From: Rhodoferax potami
GTDB taxonomy: Bacteria; Pseudomonadota; Gammaproteobacteria; Burkholderiales; Burkholderiaceae_C
Length of the DNA stretch: 64,000 nt
Reading direction: 5' to 3'
Assembly: GCF_032193805.1 (NCBI RefSeq)
Contig: NZ_JAVBIK010000003.1
Location: 186,001-250,000 of the forward strand
Shown one piece after another: positions 15,278-24,879 of this stretch. Position numbers and translations under genes: made by a program. The first letter of the stretch is position 1. Each line of letters starts with the position of its first letter. Below the pieces are notes generated by a model, which worked only from the letters and a program-made list of their open reading frames with translations, made no database searches and was not told where the DNA came from.

Positions 15278-16323
15278 GTGAAAAAACCGAACAGCCCACC
15301 AAAAAGCGCCTGACCGATGCGCGCGAGAAGGGCGACGTTGCCCATTCCAAAGATGCGGCCAAGGCCCTGATGATCTGGGCCTGTGCAGGCTACCTGTTGT
15401 TTTCTGCGAAAGAGCTGATCGATTCGATTCTCTTCATGCTCGAGTGGTCAGGTGCGCACGTGAATGGCCCGTTTCGCGAAGTGCTTCCCGACTTCTTGCG
15501 GCTGGCTGCCAGCCAGCTCATTGCCGTGTTGTTGCCATGGATGCTGGTGGTCATCGTGGTCGGCATCTTTGGCGAGTTCATGACGGCGGGTCCCATCTTT
15601 GCGCCGGAGAAGATGAAGTTCAGCTTCCAGAAGATGGATGTGATCGCCAACGTAAAGAATATTTTCTCCGCGCGCAATGCCATCGAAGGGTTGAAATCCA
15701 TCGTCAAGGTGCTGCTCCTTACCGGGGTTGTATGGAAGCTGGTGCACGACAACCTCGGCACGCTTATGCTGCTGGCTGGTGCCGGCATTCACCCCGTGAT
15801 GGCGGGTTTTGGCCTGCTGATGAAGTCGCTGCTGATGTCAACGGCCATTGTTTTTACCGTCATCGCGGGTTTCGACATGATCATCCAGCGCAGGTTGTTC
15901 ACCCGCCAACAGATGATGACCAAGGACGAAGTCAAGCGCGAGCACAAGGAGTCCGAAGGCGCGCCCGAGATAAAGAGCGAGCGGCGCTCGTTCCACCAGG
16001 AGATCGTGAACGGCCCCGGAGGAAAACGCAAGCCCTCGGTGGTGGTGACCAACCCCACGCACCTGGCCGTGGCGCTGTTGTACGTGGAGGACGAAACCCC
16101 ACTGCCCCAGGTACTGGCCAAGGGCGCGGGCCTGAATGCCCAGGCCATTGTTGCCGAGGCCCGCCGCGAAGGCGTGCCCATCATCCAGCACATTCCGCTG
16201 GCCCGAGCGCTGACGGCCCAGGTGGATGTGGACGACTTCGTGCCCGCACACCTCTTTGAATTGGTGATCGACGTGCTGAAGGCGGTGAAAGACGTTGCGC
16301 CAGCCGAACGGCCTCAGCCATGA
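15274..16323 (+). CDS. sctU: Autocleaving substrate-switch protein SctU (YscU/HrcU)
   Basis: A 349-residue protein with a GTG start overlapping the sctT stop, giving the family N-terminus MSEKTEQPTKKRLTDAREKG. Four transmembrane helices occupy about residues 30-210. The cytoplasmic domain has the autocleavage motif N-P-T-H at ~260-263, within VVTNPTHLAVALLY; YscU has N263. Cleavage between N and P allows the switch from needle to translocator export. All key residues are present. This is the last gene of the core block, and no classical terminator is evident after it. Confidence 0.97.
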   Translation: MSEKTEQPTKKRLTDAREKGDVAHSKDAAKALMIWACAGYLLFSAKELIDSILFMLEWSGAHVNGPFREVLPDFLRLAASQLIAVLLPWMLVVIVVGIFGEFMTAGPIFAPEKMKFSFQKMDVIANVKNIFSARNAIEGLKSIVKVLLLTGVVWKLVHDNLGTLMLLAGAGIHPVMAGFGLLMKSLLMSTAIVFTVIAGFDMIIQRRLFTRQQMMTKDEVKREHKESEGAPEIKSERRSFHQEIVNGPGGKRKPSVVVTNPTHLAVALLYVEDETPLPQVLAKGAGLNAQAIVAEARREGVPIIQHIPLARALTAQVDVDDFVPAHLFELVIDVLKAVKDVAPAERPQP

Positions 16324-16439
16324 CGCGTAAAGTGCGGCACTGCCGCAATAAGCGCAAACGACTATCTTGCCCATGCTTGATATTTGCCAAGGTCTGATCA
16401 GCAGCACCCTGCGCAAGTTGCTCAAACGGTTGCACTACC

Positions 16440-16735
16440 CATCTTAGGATGATGCTGACCTGTGTGCGCTGGAATGCGGCTTACCCGCTGAGCCTCAGTC
16501 ATATCGAGGAACATGCTGCTGGAGCGCGGTGTTTTTGTGGATCACGTCACGGTTCACCGCTGGGCGATCAATGTGCTGCCAGTTCTGGACGCCATGTTCC
16601 CCCGACGAAAGCGCCCCGTGGGTAGAAGCTGGCGCATGGACGAAGCCTGCATCAAGGTTTCAGGCCAGGCTCATCTACCAGTGCCTTCATTGTCTCGTGG
16701 ATAGATCGGTGTATCTCTGATCGGGGTAAACACTC
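16440..16735 (+). pseudogene. IS6-family transposase remnant
   Basis: Pieces of an IS6/IS240-type DDE transposase lie in shifting frames: WNAAYPLSLSHIEE, then (frame change at ~16511) MLLERGVFVDHVTVHRWAI, RPVGRSWRMDEACIKVSGQ with the first catalytic Asp (WRMDE), then another shift to LHCLVDRSVYL. IS6 proteins read LSYRDLEEMM.ERG..VDH.T..RW and RPVG.SWRVDETYIKVKG here. The remaining part of the gene is absent. Confidence 0.75.
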
Positions 16736-16819
16736 ATGTCTACCAATGAACTTGTGGACGAACCATCTCCACTAATCTCGAAGACTCACACATCCTAATG
16801 TCTAATCAAAGGACAATTC

Positions 16820-19468
16820 ATGCCACGTTCAATAAGCCCTAGCACATACTTTCCATGCTCCACGATCAACGTAATGCCGAGGCCGCGATCTGCAGTTGAG
16901 TTGCGACCTGTTAATAGCGAAATACCAGATGAGCCGGGAAATGACGAAATAAACTTTAAAAATGTTTCAGACATTAAAAATGATCCAGACCCATTCTCAG
17001 GGGCAAAAAAAGCCAAGGAATTTTTTCCAAGCTCACGCAAGTTCAACCCAGGGAGATTACTTTCCCAAGTAGTACCTCCCCAAGTAGTACCTCCCCAAGT
17101 AGTACCTTCCCAAGTAGTACCTTCCCAAGTAGTACCGTCCACTATCTTGGATAAAGTGAATCTGATCATGAGACACGTCCGCCAACCTGATGTGAAAAGC
17201 ACATCGGACTTGTTTATGCCTCCACAACCCTTTTACGGGGCCTGGGGTTTGGCCTCGCTTCCAGGGACTTTATCTTCATCAGACGTATTATGGGCAGGGA
17301 ATGAACCTCCATCAGCAACATCAATTTTTCCTTGGATCGTTGGGCACGCACGGATTTTTGATGGCATTCTTACCTATCAAGACTACATCAAAGCTGGCAA
17401 GATAAAAGATAATGAACGGTCAGACTGCCTCGTTTACTTGAATGCTATATGGGCAAAATGTGCACTTACGGAGCTCAAGGAATCTGTCAAGGAATCTGAT
17501 CTCAGCCAAGAGGAGATTAATGAGATTAAGAGCGCTATATCAATAGTTGAAGCCTTGGAGAAAGAAAAGCGTGAAACGTTCTTAAACCTCCTTCCCGATA
17601 AATTAAAGATTCGGGAGTGGATGGCGTTAGTGCGCGATGTGGGCGGGGGAGTTGTGGGTACTGGTCATGCGTTAATTGTATTGGCGAAATTCATCCTCGG
17701 TGACAAGACAAAGCTGCTGTCCACCGCCAAAAATTTCGTCGAGGTTGTTCCATTTATCGGCGGGACTTTAAGCGCGATCTCTGGCATTACGGGCTTCGTT
17801 CAAGGGGTTGCCGAGCTTATTGATGGGACGAATGCCGCGAAAGCCTTGAAGGAGGCTGAGGATTTTGATAAGCATGTGTTTGCGGATTATTTCAATAAAT
17901 TTCCGGAGTTGGAGTCATTGATCAGGCATCGCCAAAACTTGCGAGACTTACAGCTCGATCTTGCCAAATTACTCAAATTGCATGGCGGCTTCAGGCTGGG
18001 AAACGGATGCATTGGCTTGGGGGCGGCTGTGGCTGCATTGATCATTGTCGCAGGAGGCGCTTCCGCGGGTATCGCATATCTTGTTGCAGGGCTGACTGGG
18101 GGTGCATTTCTGCTGTGGGCCAATATTCGTGCCACCCTCGTGCGGAATGCACAGAATACATTCGACAAGACGTATAGAGCTATAAGCGCCGTCAACGATA
18201 ATCCGAGTGGTATTCCCGGACTTCCTACGGATAAAAGCCTTCCATCGATCCAGGAGATCGCCCAAAACTTCTCTGTAAAGCTCAATAACCCAGTTACAAG
18301 AGGAGAAACAATTGAAATGTTGGTGAAACTGGGCATTCCCGACGGCGTTGTCAATTCGGAACCCGTTGATGTCAATGAGCTGGCCAAATACCTCGTACCT
18401 TCCCGCGGCATCACGGTGCCAGATCAGGTTGCGTTGAGCAACGTTTATGCACAGTCCAAAACTGCGGAGGAGAGGCTGCGCGTTGTACAAGCGTGGTTGG
18501 ATCACAAGGAGCTGAAAGAACTTAGTGTTGAACATATCGCCAAAAAAACCGTTAAGGATCTGCCGCACTGGAGCAGACACCTGAAAACGGGCTCAGACAT
18601 GGGTGATCCTGGCAAATCCAAGCTGACGCTGGAGCTCATACGTGAGCTCTGGGATGAACAAGGGTTCAAGTCTTACATGCAGAAGTCACTGAATCTCGAG
18701 GATGGTGTGCCACTTTCTGGGCCGGATGATGCATGGAGACTGTTGAAATCACGACGCGAGACTACGATGACGCAGGAGAAGGCGAGTGCGGCCGTTGCCG
18801 CCTTGATCAATGGAATGAAGGTTGACGCTATCCAGAGATGTCTGAATTCTCTCAAGAAGGATCCAATGACACTTGCGTGCAAAGATGTACTCAAAGTCCG
18901 CTTTGCGATTGATGAAAATTGCAAGCACAAAGAGGGCATCAAGGCAGCTTTACGGGACCACGTGAGCAAAACTACCTTGGACGTCAATACCATCGGGAAT
19001 TTTATGGCGGTTTACAAGGCAACTTTGGAGCAGGACAAAGCCCCGCTTCTCAATGTGATGAATGATTTCCTGCAGAAGACCCACGATCAAATGAATAATG
19101 AAGAGCAAAAAAAATTCAATCAGATGCTCGACGTCACAGGCGATTTCCGTTCGCTCTCGGCCAAAGAAATGGATGCGATCCTGGGAAAGGTTCATAAGTT
19201 TCTGCTCGTCTCTAAGAAGCTTCAGGGCCAGACACTGACAAAAGTGATTGCTTCTCTGCATAAGTACCCTACCAATGGCAGCTACCCACACGACGTTGTC
19301 CAGCTCGCGGCTCTCCGCGAACTGCGAATCAGATGCAGTCTTGGCAATCCCGAAGATGTTAAGCATACCCTGGCGCTGGCCAAAGAGCTCTCGCGCAGGA
19401 AATTGCACGAACGCGGACTTGGACCCGGCAAAGGGGGGGCGTGCTCGGCTTTTTTGGTTACTACCTGA
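16820..19468 (+). CDS. Large candidate T3SS effector, 5' part (frame broken at a G7 tract)
   Basis: An 882-codon frame with a good AAAGGA site 8 bases upstream. I do not recognise a family. The N-terminal ~110 residues are polar and rich in Pro, Ser and Asn, with five QVVPP/QVVPS repeats at ~82-106. Two hydrophobic regions follow: ~275-335 (FVEVVPFIGGTLSAISGITG) and ~390-435 (GLGAAVAALIIVAGGASAG, LVAGLTGGAFLLW). The rest is helical and charged. No Sec signal is seen. The disordered N-terminus, hydrophobic hairpins and place right after the T3SS block suggest a secreted effector; this is inference. The family-like frame leaves at G7 (19433-19439) and soon stops. With one added G the product would be about 1,215 residues. 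Confidence 0.6.
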   Translation: MPRSISPSTYFPCSTINVMPRPRSAVELRPVNSEIPDEPGNDEINFKNVSDIKNDPDPFSGAKKAKEFFPSSRKFNPGRLLSQVVPPQVVPPQVVPSQVVPSQVVPSTILDKVNLIMRHVRQPDVKSTSDLFMPPQPFYGAWGLASLPGTLSSSDVLWAGNEPPSATSIFPWIVGHARIFDGILTYQDYIKAGKIKDNERSDCLVYLNAIWAKCALTELKESVKESDLSQEEINEIKSAISIVEALEKEKRETFLNLLPDKLKIREWMALVRDVGGGVVGTGHALIVLAKFILGDKTKLLSTAKNFVEVVPFIGGTLSAISGITGFVQGVAELIDGTNAAKALKEAEDFDKHVFADYFNKFPELESLIRHRQNLRDLQLDLAKLLKLHGGFRLGNGCIGLGAAVAALIIVAGGASAGIAYLVAGLTGGAFLLWANIRATLVRNAQNTFDKTYRAISAVNDNPSGIPGLPTDKSLPSIQEIAQNFSVKLNNPVTRGETIEMLVKLGIPDGVVNSEPVDVNELAKYLVPSRGITVPDQVALSNVYAQSKTAEERLRVVQAWLDHKELKELSVEHIAKKTVKDLPHWSRHLKTGSDMGDPGKSKLTLELIRELWDEQGFKSYMQKSLNLEDGVPLSGPDDAWRLLKSRRETTMTQEKASAAVAALINGMKVDAIQRCLNSLKKDPMTLACKDVLKVRFAIDENCKHKEGIKAALRDHVSKTTLDVNTIGNFMAVYKATLEQDKAPLLNVMNDFLQKTHDQMNNEEQKKFNQMLDVTGDFRSLSAKEMDAILGKVHKFLLVSKKLQGQTLTKVIASLHKYPTNGSYPHDVVQLAALRELRIRCSLGNPEDVKHTLALAKELSRRKLHERGLGPGKGGACSAFLVTT

Positions 19469-20466
19469 ACGAGAAAGGCGTGATCGTCGAAGAGCTGGTG
19501 AAACGGTGTCTGGGCCAAGGTTCACCCATCAACTCGTTTTCGGCCTCCATGGCCAAGCAATTGCGCGCCAATCACAGCAACGAACCAGCTTATATTGCTG
19601 CACTCACCTATTGGACGAACAAGCTCATTGGCACAGGAGAAGAGACCAATCTGTCGAAACTTGCGGATAGGCTTGACTTGTATCGAACGCCGGGGAAACT
19701 GGAGACGGCACTCAAACGCAATGATCTCTCAGCCGATGGCCCAGAGATGACTTGTCTTAACTATAGGCTGAATGTCGCGAAAGAGGAATTGAAAAGCACA
19801 GCATCTGTTCTGAAAGACCACACAAAGTGGAGGGAAGATGACTCTTCACGCTTCGTCACGCAACTGACAGAATTTTTCTCGCTGGAAAAAATCGCGCGCA
19901 ATTACAATATAGAGGTCAATGTAATGGAGCTGGGGTTGCCGCTTGAATTGAAAGATCGGCTTGATCATTATCGCGCTGCGCTTGAATACAATAATAAAAA
20001 GGCACGTGCCAAAAACATCAGGGCCATTAAATGGGAGTTCGATAACCTGAAGACAGGTAATAAATTGGCCGCTAACCCCTTCTGGTCGGCAAAGTTTCTG
20101 AATTCTCGAACTGAGTTGCGGACTGAGGTTTTCAAAGAAATGGAAAAGCGTTATGACTGGTTGAGCAAAGCAGATTCTTACAAGTCGTTCGTGAAGAAGG
20201 TCAATGAGATAGCTTCCATGAATACATCACGCCTGACCAGCGCTCTCAAGAAGAATGATCCAGTTGGGGACTATTGGATTTATAACCAGTTCGTGACCTA
20301 CGGCCTGGAAAAACCCACCCTTGAGACGCTGATTATTCTGAAAAATGTAGCGAAGAATGGAGATCTCAGTCTTCTGGAAAAAATTGCGAAGATACGGGAT
20401 GAGGCCTTTTGGGATAAGCTGAATAATAAGATCTTGGATAGTTTGCCAAAAATGGTCTCGGCTTAA
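19433..20466 (+). pseudogene. Large candidate effector, 3' part in the -1 frame
   Basis: After the G7 tract the coding-like sequence continues in the -1 frame (VLGFFGYYLNEKGVIVEELV) for about 340 residues to a stop at 20466. It is helical and charged, with the same composition as the 5' part, so the two are one gene split by a single-base change. The nominal start at 19441 is a GTG with no ribosome-binding site and is unlikely to be used. No known domain was recognised. Expression needs -1 slippage, an eighth G in some cells, or correction of a base-call error. Confidence 0.6.
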
Positions 20467-20770
20467 CGGCTAGATTCACAGCTGAAAACGGCAATCGTCC
20501 ATCGATTCCTTAATGCTCTGAGCGACACCGCCTGATACACGGCACTGCTCGATTGAGTAGCCCCGCCAAATTGTAGGCCAGCGCCTGCGGGAGGGGCCCA
20601 CTTCGGCAACATCCTCGGCCGAAGGGGTGCCACTACTCGGGTGCCCCCCGCCGGAGCTGACGTGCCGCATCACACGATAGCGAATGTACGCCAGCGCATC
20701 CCTGTGCGATCGGTAATCATTGCAATCGCTTTGGTGTTATCCTGCATCTTGTGTGAGGTCGAGTTCCAGT
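20467..20770. other. Gene-free spacer between converging effector genes
   Basis: About 300 bases without a supportable gene. It separates the large candidate effector from the IS407-like element and contains no clear promoter, terminator or RNA. Confidence 0.5.
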
Positions 20771-20797
20771 TGAAGCCTCCTCGAATTCCTGAACCAC

Positions 20798-21607
20798 TCA
20801 GAAGTAGAGGTTGGGGAATTTTGTCACACGGTATTCAACTGGAGGAACTGACCCCAAGGCTTCATGGGGCCGGTGGTGGTTGTAGCGATGCAGCCAGTCC
20901 GCCGTCATGTCCCTGACCTCTTGCAAGGAATCAAAGACATAGCAGTCCAGTACTTCGGTGCGATACGTCCGGTTGAATCGTTCCACATAGGCATTCTGGG
21001 TTGGCTTTCCAGGCTGGATGTGATTGAGGACGATGCCTCTGGTCTTGGCCCAATCGGCCAGCGCATGGGCAATGAACTCCGGGCCGTTGTCCATGCGGAT
21101 AGACAGCGGCGCACCACGCACCTCCACCAACTCGTTCAAAGCCCGTATGACCCGCCCAGCGGGCAAGCTGGTGTCAATCTCGATTCGCAACGCTTCCCGG
21201 TTGAACTCATCGATGACATTGAAGGTGCGGAACCTGCGGCCCGACCACAAAGCATCGGACATGAAGTCACAGCTCCAACCCTGATTGGGCTGCTTTCCCG
21301 CCTCCAGAGGCTGGCGGATGCGCGCAGGCAGCCGCTTCTTGCCTCGCCGTGGTAGGTTGAGATGGAGCTGGCAATACACCCGCCACAACACTGTCTTGCC
21401 CTAGGGCTGGTTCTGATGGCGGGCGCTTGCGTAAAGCAGGCCAAAACCATGCCGTGGATTGGTAGCCATATAGGTCTGCATGAACTGGATGACCCCGGAG
21501 TCATCGATTTGCTTGTGGCAATAGCGCAGTGTGGAGCGGGCAATGCCACTGGCAACACAGGCTTTGCGTTGGCTCATGCCATGGTCGGCCATGAGCGTTT
21601 GCACCAC
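20798..21607 (-). pseudogene. IS407-like transposase OrfB with an internal amber stop
   Basis: An IS3-family integrase-like OrfB with the DDE pieces CDFMSDALW, DEFNREAL and RMDNGPEF, and the end ERFNRTYRTEVLDCY. A TAG at 21401-21403 interrupts the frame where relatives have Trp (QNQP-stop-GKTVLW). Upstream residues (MADHGMSQRKACVASGIARS) and downstream ones remain in the same frame. A single G-to-A change explains it. The element is therefore probably immobile by itself. Confidence 0.88.
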
Positions 21608-21627
21608 ATCAATCCGACGCTGCGGGG

Positions 21628-21894
21628 TCAGAGCTTTCGGTCAACGACGTCCTTCAACGCATGGTGCATGAGTGCAAGGTCGGCATACATGCGCTTAAGC
21701 TTGGCGTTCTCCTCCTGCAGCTCTCGCAACTGAGAAAGATGCGGGACGGTCATCCCGTTGAACTGATTCTTCCACTTGTAGTAGGTGGGTTCGCTGACGC
21801 CGTGCTTCCTGCAAGTCTCACCGACCTTGGCTCCCAGTTCGACCTCTTTCAAGATGCCGACGATTTGACTTTCGCTGAACTTTGATTTCTTCAC
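21628..21894 (-). CDS. IS407-like transposase OrfA
   Basis: An 88-residue protein: an N-terminal helix-turn-helix (FSESQIVGILKEVELG, then HGVSEPTYYKWKNQF) and a leucine-zipper tail (LRELQEENAKLKRMYADLAL). This is the DNA-binding OrfA of IS3-family elements, intact here, and normally joined to OrfB by -1 frameshifting. Confidence 0.9.
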   Translation of the reverse strand: MKKSKFSESQIVGILKEVELGAKVGETCRKHGVSEPTYYKWKNQFNGMTVPHLSQLRELQEENAKLKRMYADLALMHHALKDVVDRKL

Positions 21895-21996
21895 GTAGAG
21901 ACTCCGTTAGGGGGATTTTCTCTACTTCTGAGTGGCTCAAGCTTTCAAGGAGGCTTCACAGTCTAAACGGCATTGAGTCGGCTTTTCCCGAGATAT

Positions 21997-23652
21997 TCAA
22001 GCATCTATTAGGACGCCGTGAAAGTATGATTTCCCGGGCTTGGCCTTGCTTTTGATTGGCTCATGCTGGATCCAGACCTCCAACGCAAGTCTCGCTATTG
22101 TGTACAGGCCGCCGCGGTCATCGAGCACGGCATCTTTTACTTCGGGAAAATGATTTAACGTGTTTTTGAGTGCTTGAAAAACGTCGTTTGAATCCTTTGA
22201 ACAAATGATGTCTTTGAGTGCGACAATCGTTCTCTCCGATGGGGCCTCCTTTCCGAAAAATAATTCTATAGAGGGTTTCTGCATGGCTCCCAAAAGTATT
22301 CCAGTTTGAATCGGTCCACGTGATCGAATTATCTTTAACAAAACGTCGATGCCCTTGTCGGTTTCCTCATTTTCGCCCTTGACGGAAAGGACGCTCAAGT
22401 GGAGCCAGCCAAAAATGTCCGTTTTGCTATAGTGGTCAGGAATTTCGCTTATCTCTTTTAGTAACGGGAATGACTCTAAGAATTCGCTTTTCGTAGATTC
22501 GGGAGCTCCAGCAGCACAATTGTAAAAGTCCATTGTCACTACAAATGCACGCAGTGCATTCAATATATTAGCCGTTTCTCCCTCTGAAAAGCATCCCGAG
22601 TCCTTCAATTTTTGAATTAAGCGATGCGAAAATTTCAGGTCTTGGTCCTCGAACTTATAGTACGAGAACAATCCTTTGAATGAGGAAAAGAGCTCTCTTA
22701 GTTCTTGGAATTTATTTCTGTCTTTTGCCAGATCGATACAGTGTTGAAAGAACGCAGTACTCATTTTAGGACATGGCATGAAAATAGACTTGGCAATATC
22801 TCTCTTTCTTTTCGATGGATCCGAGAGCCATCTCAAAAATTCTTGAAGACCGATTTTTTCGCTTATCTCTGACCGAAGCTTGTTATATTGAATCGGGTTT
22901 TTCTCAGACAGTTTTTCGATTTTTTCTATGAATGTGTCCAGTTCAGAGAAGAGGTTGTCCTGTTCAAAGCGGGGCTTGATTTGCAGTAGCAATTTGATAT
23001 CGGTGGCGATAGGTGTGATGAAGTCGGCGAGTTTTTCGAGGTTTTTTATCTCCCTCGGCCATAGCTTCAGCAGTGCCTCTGTTTTCGACGAAAGTGATCG
23101 GGGGTAGGAGTTTTTCTCCAGGGGCACCAGAACTAGAGGACTTTCGCTTTTTTGGGCTGGCTTCGTGGCAACCCATTCTATTTTTTGGTGGTCATTTTCG
23201 TTGGCATCGGCGTTTTTCCGATTCTCGTCCCCAAAACACTTGCGAATCGCTAAGAAATCAGGTTTGTGACGTTTTATAGTCATCTGGATAACATTATTTA
23301 CCTCGGTTGGGCTTTGCGGATCCAGCGGCGCTTGTGTTTTCTTCTCGACTTCAGCGAGCTTGAGCTTGATATCCACCATGTTGCTCTTACTGCTTTCTGG
23401 TATTTCATCAATTTTTTTTAGAAGCTTCTCGGCCAAACTATGGATCTGTTCATTAGGTAGCGCTGGAACTTCGGCAAGCCACAAGTCAATGTTGCAATTG
23501 TCCTGCAGCCCTTGACGGAGTCCGCTCGTTGTGCTAATGAAGTTCTCTAATTCCTTCATGATGGCATAGTAAACATCATCCCTGCCTTGAAGGGTCAACG
23601 GCGCATGCGACGAGGGCAAGCGAATAGGCAGGCTGGAGTTAATGCGGTTCAT
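21997..23652 (-). CDS. Unrecognised 551-residue protein, candidate effector
   Basis: No known family recognised. The N-terminal ~20 residues are polar (Ser, Pro, Leu) with no Sec signal and no lipobox. The rest is soluble, charged and mainly helical (LAEKLLKKIDEIPES, LFSELDTFIEKIEKLSEK, ALKNTLNHFPEVKDAV). A Pro/Ser-rich stretch near residues 165-190 suggests a domain boundary. The gene is AT-richer than the T3SS core, like the other candidate effectors here. It is divergent to the first chaperone module, with a 425-bp shared spacer. Effector status is inferred from location, composition and lack of another signal. Confidence 0.5.
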   Translation of the reverse strand: MNRINSSLPIRLPSSHAPLTLQGRDDVYYAIMKELENFISTTSGLRQGLQDNCNIDLWLAEVPALPNEQIHSLAEKLLKKIDEIPESSKSNMVDIKLKLAEVEKKTQAPLDPQSPTEVNNVIQMTIKRHKPDFLAIRKCFGDENRKNADANENDHQKIEWVATKPAQKSESPLVLVPLEKNSYPRSLSSKTEALLKLWPREIKNLEKLADFITPIATDIKLLLQIKPRFEQDNLFSELDTFIEKIEKLSEKNPIQYNKLRSEISEKIGLQEFLRWLSDPSKRKRDIAKSIFMPCPKMSTAFFQHCIDLAKDRNKFQELRELFSSFKGLFSYYKFEDQDLKFSHRLIQKLKDSGCFSEGETANILNALRAFVVTMDFYNCAAGAPESTKSEFLESFPLLKEISEIPDHYSKTDIFGWLHLSVLSVKGENEETDKGIDVLLKIIRSRGPIQTGILLGAMQKPSIELFFGKEAPSERTIVALKDIICSKDSNDVFQALKNTLNHFPEVKDAVLDDRGGLYTIARLALEVWIQHEPIKSKAKPGKSYFHGVLIDA

Positions 23653-23950
23653 TTCTTTTCCGTAGACTTCGGCGCGGGCTCGAGTTTGCGCACACCTTTT
23701 TTATATTTAGTAAAGTTGACCTCCCTCCTTCTGCCGTACCAATCAAATTGATGAAGTCCGGGGTTTAAGGTCAACTGATTTCTGTGCTGATTGGGGATTG
23801 ATGATCTTGCCCCCGTATCTCAGGACACGGTCTATGTGCATTTTATCGGCTCTTTTCATACTGCGTGGCTTACATCCCTTATGTGGTTACAACGCTTATA
23901 GCGTCGGGATCGATGGTCTTGTCGTCGGTCGGCGACGCATAGTGTCCGCT

Positions 23951-24077
23951 GAGCAGGATATGAGGCCGGAGAAATCTGCACCAGCGTCTTGAGATCGCTG
24001 CTTGAGTCGCCTTCGGTCAGAGTTTTTGAACTTTTCAGGCCGGAGGGTTCACTCACGGTACCAAAAGAAAGCATGAC
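23951..24077 (+). promoter_or_regulatory. 127-bp conserved leader of chaperone-effector module 1
   Basis: This segment, beginning GAGCAGGATATGAGGCCGG, is nearly identical to 25678-25804; both end at the ATG of a double-CesT chaperone gene. The closest block is the last ~50 bases (TTTCAGGCCGGAGGGTTCAC, then GGTACCAAAAGAAAGC). Conservation ahead of two paralogues suggests a promoter or operator shared by the modules, though recent duplication alone could also explain it. I do not recognise a HrpL box or a PIP box. Confidence 0.45.
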
Positions 24078-24854
24078 ATGAAGCAATTGGAATCCTCCAG
24101 ACTGCTGAAACGGATGCGTGAGCACCTTGGCTTGCCTGATGCCGCGACACTGCTTGAGACGGGCTTGCTACGCGTCGGTGGATATGGCCTGCTGCTGCAC
24201 TACGACGAAATGTCCGAACCGGACGTCATTCAGGCACGTCTGGATATGGGCGCGCTAGACAAGGAACAGAGGGAATGGATGTGGCATCGGCTGCTGGTCA
24301 GTAACTTTGAATGGGGAGCGAACGGCTCTTGGGCTGGAGCCTGACGCCCGAAGGGGACCATGTCACTGTCACTGCGCAATATCCCTTTGATGTGCAAACC
24401 ACCGGCGCGGCATTGGCGGGCTGGCTGCGCAATCTCGTTGCCTGTACCGAGGCGTATTGGCGGGTGCTGCCCTCACAGCAACCGCTTGCCGAAATACTGT
24501 CGCTGGTTTCGCGCTGGGCGCTTCGAAGCGCGAATCGATTTGGGCATGGATATCGTTACCTCGCGCGAAAAGCTATTGCAAGGGTTGTTGTGGAATAACT
24601 TTGTGCTGGGGTTGAGTGGCCGGGTGTTGTTCAGTGTGCATCCCGATAGGCATGCGGTGGTGCCGACATTGCAGCAGGATCTTCCCGCCGAGGCGAACGC
24701 TGAGGATTTTGTCGAGTTGCTGCAAACTATCGCCGGGAATGCGAAGAATATTTGGAGCGAGGCGCGTGCTGCGTTTGGGCGAGCTGAAGTAGCGCTACAG
24801 CTAGGCCTACCTCATAGCGGCGCATCAAAGGTGAGCCAGAGATCGGTTGGATGA
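24078..24854 (+). pseudogene. Broken copy of the double-CesT chaperone gene (module 1)
   Basis: A paralogue of the intact gene at 25805-26749. Codons 1-83 match (KQLE...RLLKRMREHLGLPD). A small deletion near 24327 then shifts the frame (the intact copy reads GANGTVGWSLTPEG), and the next part (GWSLTPEGDHVTVTAQYPFD) is in another frame. About 170 bases corresponding to the start of the second CesT domain are missing near 24513. The end (ARIDLGMDIVTSREK ... SQRSVG) returns in a further frame. At least two independent lesions show that the copy is dead, yet the small protein gene downstream is intact. Confidence 0.88.
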
Positions 24855-24879
24855 TTTTATTTTAAAAATAAGGATTTGA

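Larger units (their letters stand above)
20771..21958 (-). mobile_element. IS3-family element, IS407-like, with 4-bp target duplication
   Basis: A 1,188-bp element bounded by imperfect ~40-bp inverted repeats that begin TGAAGCCTCC and include CCACTCAGAAGTAGAG on both sides (20771-20809 and 21920-21958). The flanks are CAGT at 20767-20770 and CAGT at 21959-21962, a 4-bp target duplication as expected for the IS407 subgroup. It encodes OrfA and an OrfB with a premature stop. It sits 38 bases past the 3' end of the 551-residue gene and breaks neither neighbour. Confidence 0.88.

Noticed and set aside
16329..16350. TGCGGCACTGCCGCA palindrome after sctU as a terminator
   Set aside because: The stem is only about five pairs once a loop is allowed, and no T-run follows.
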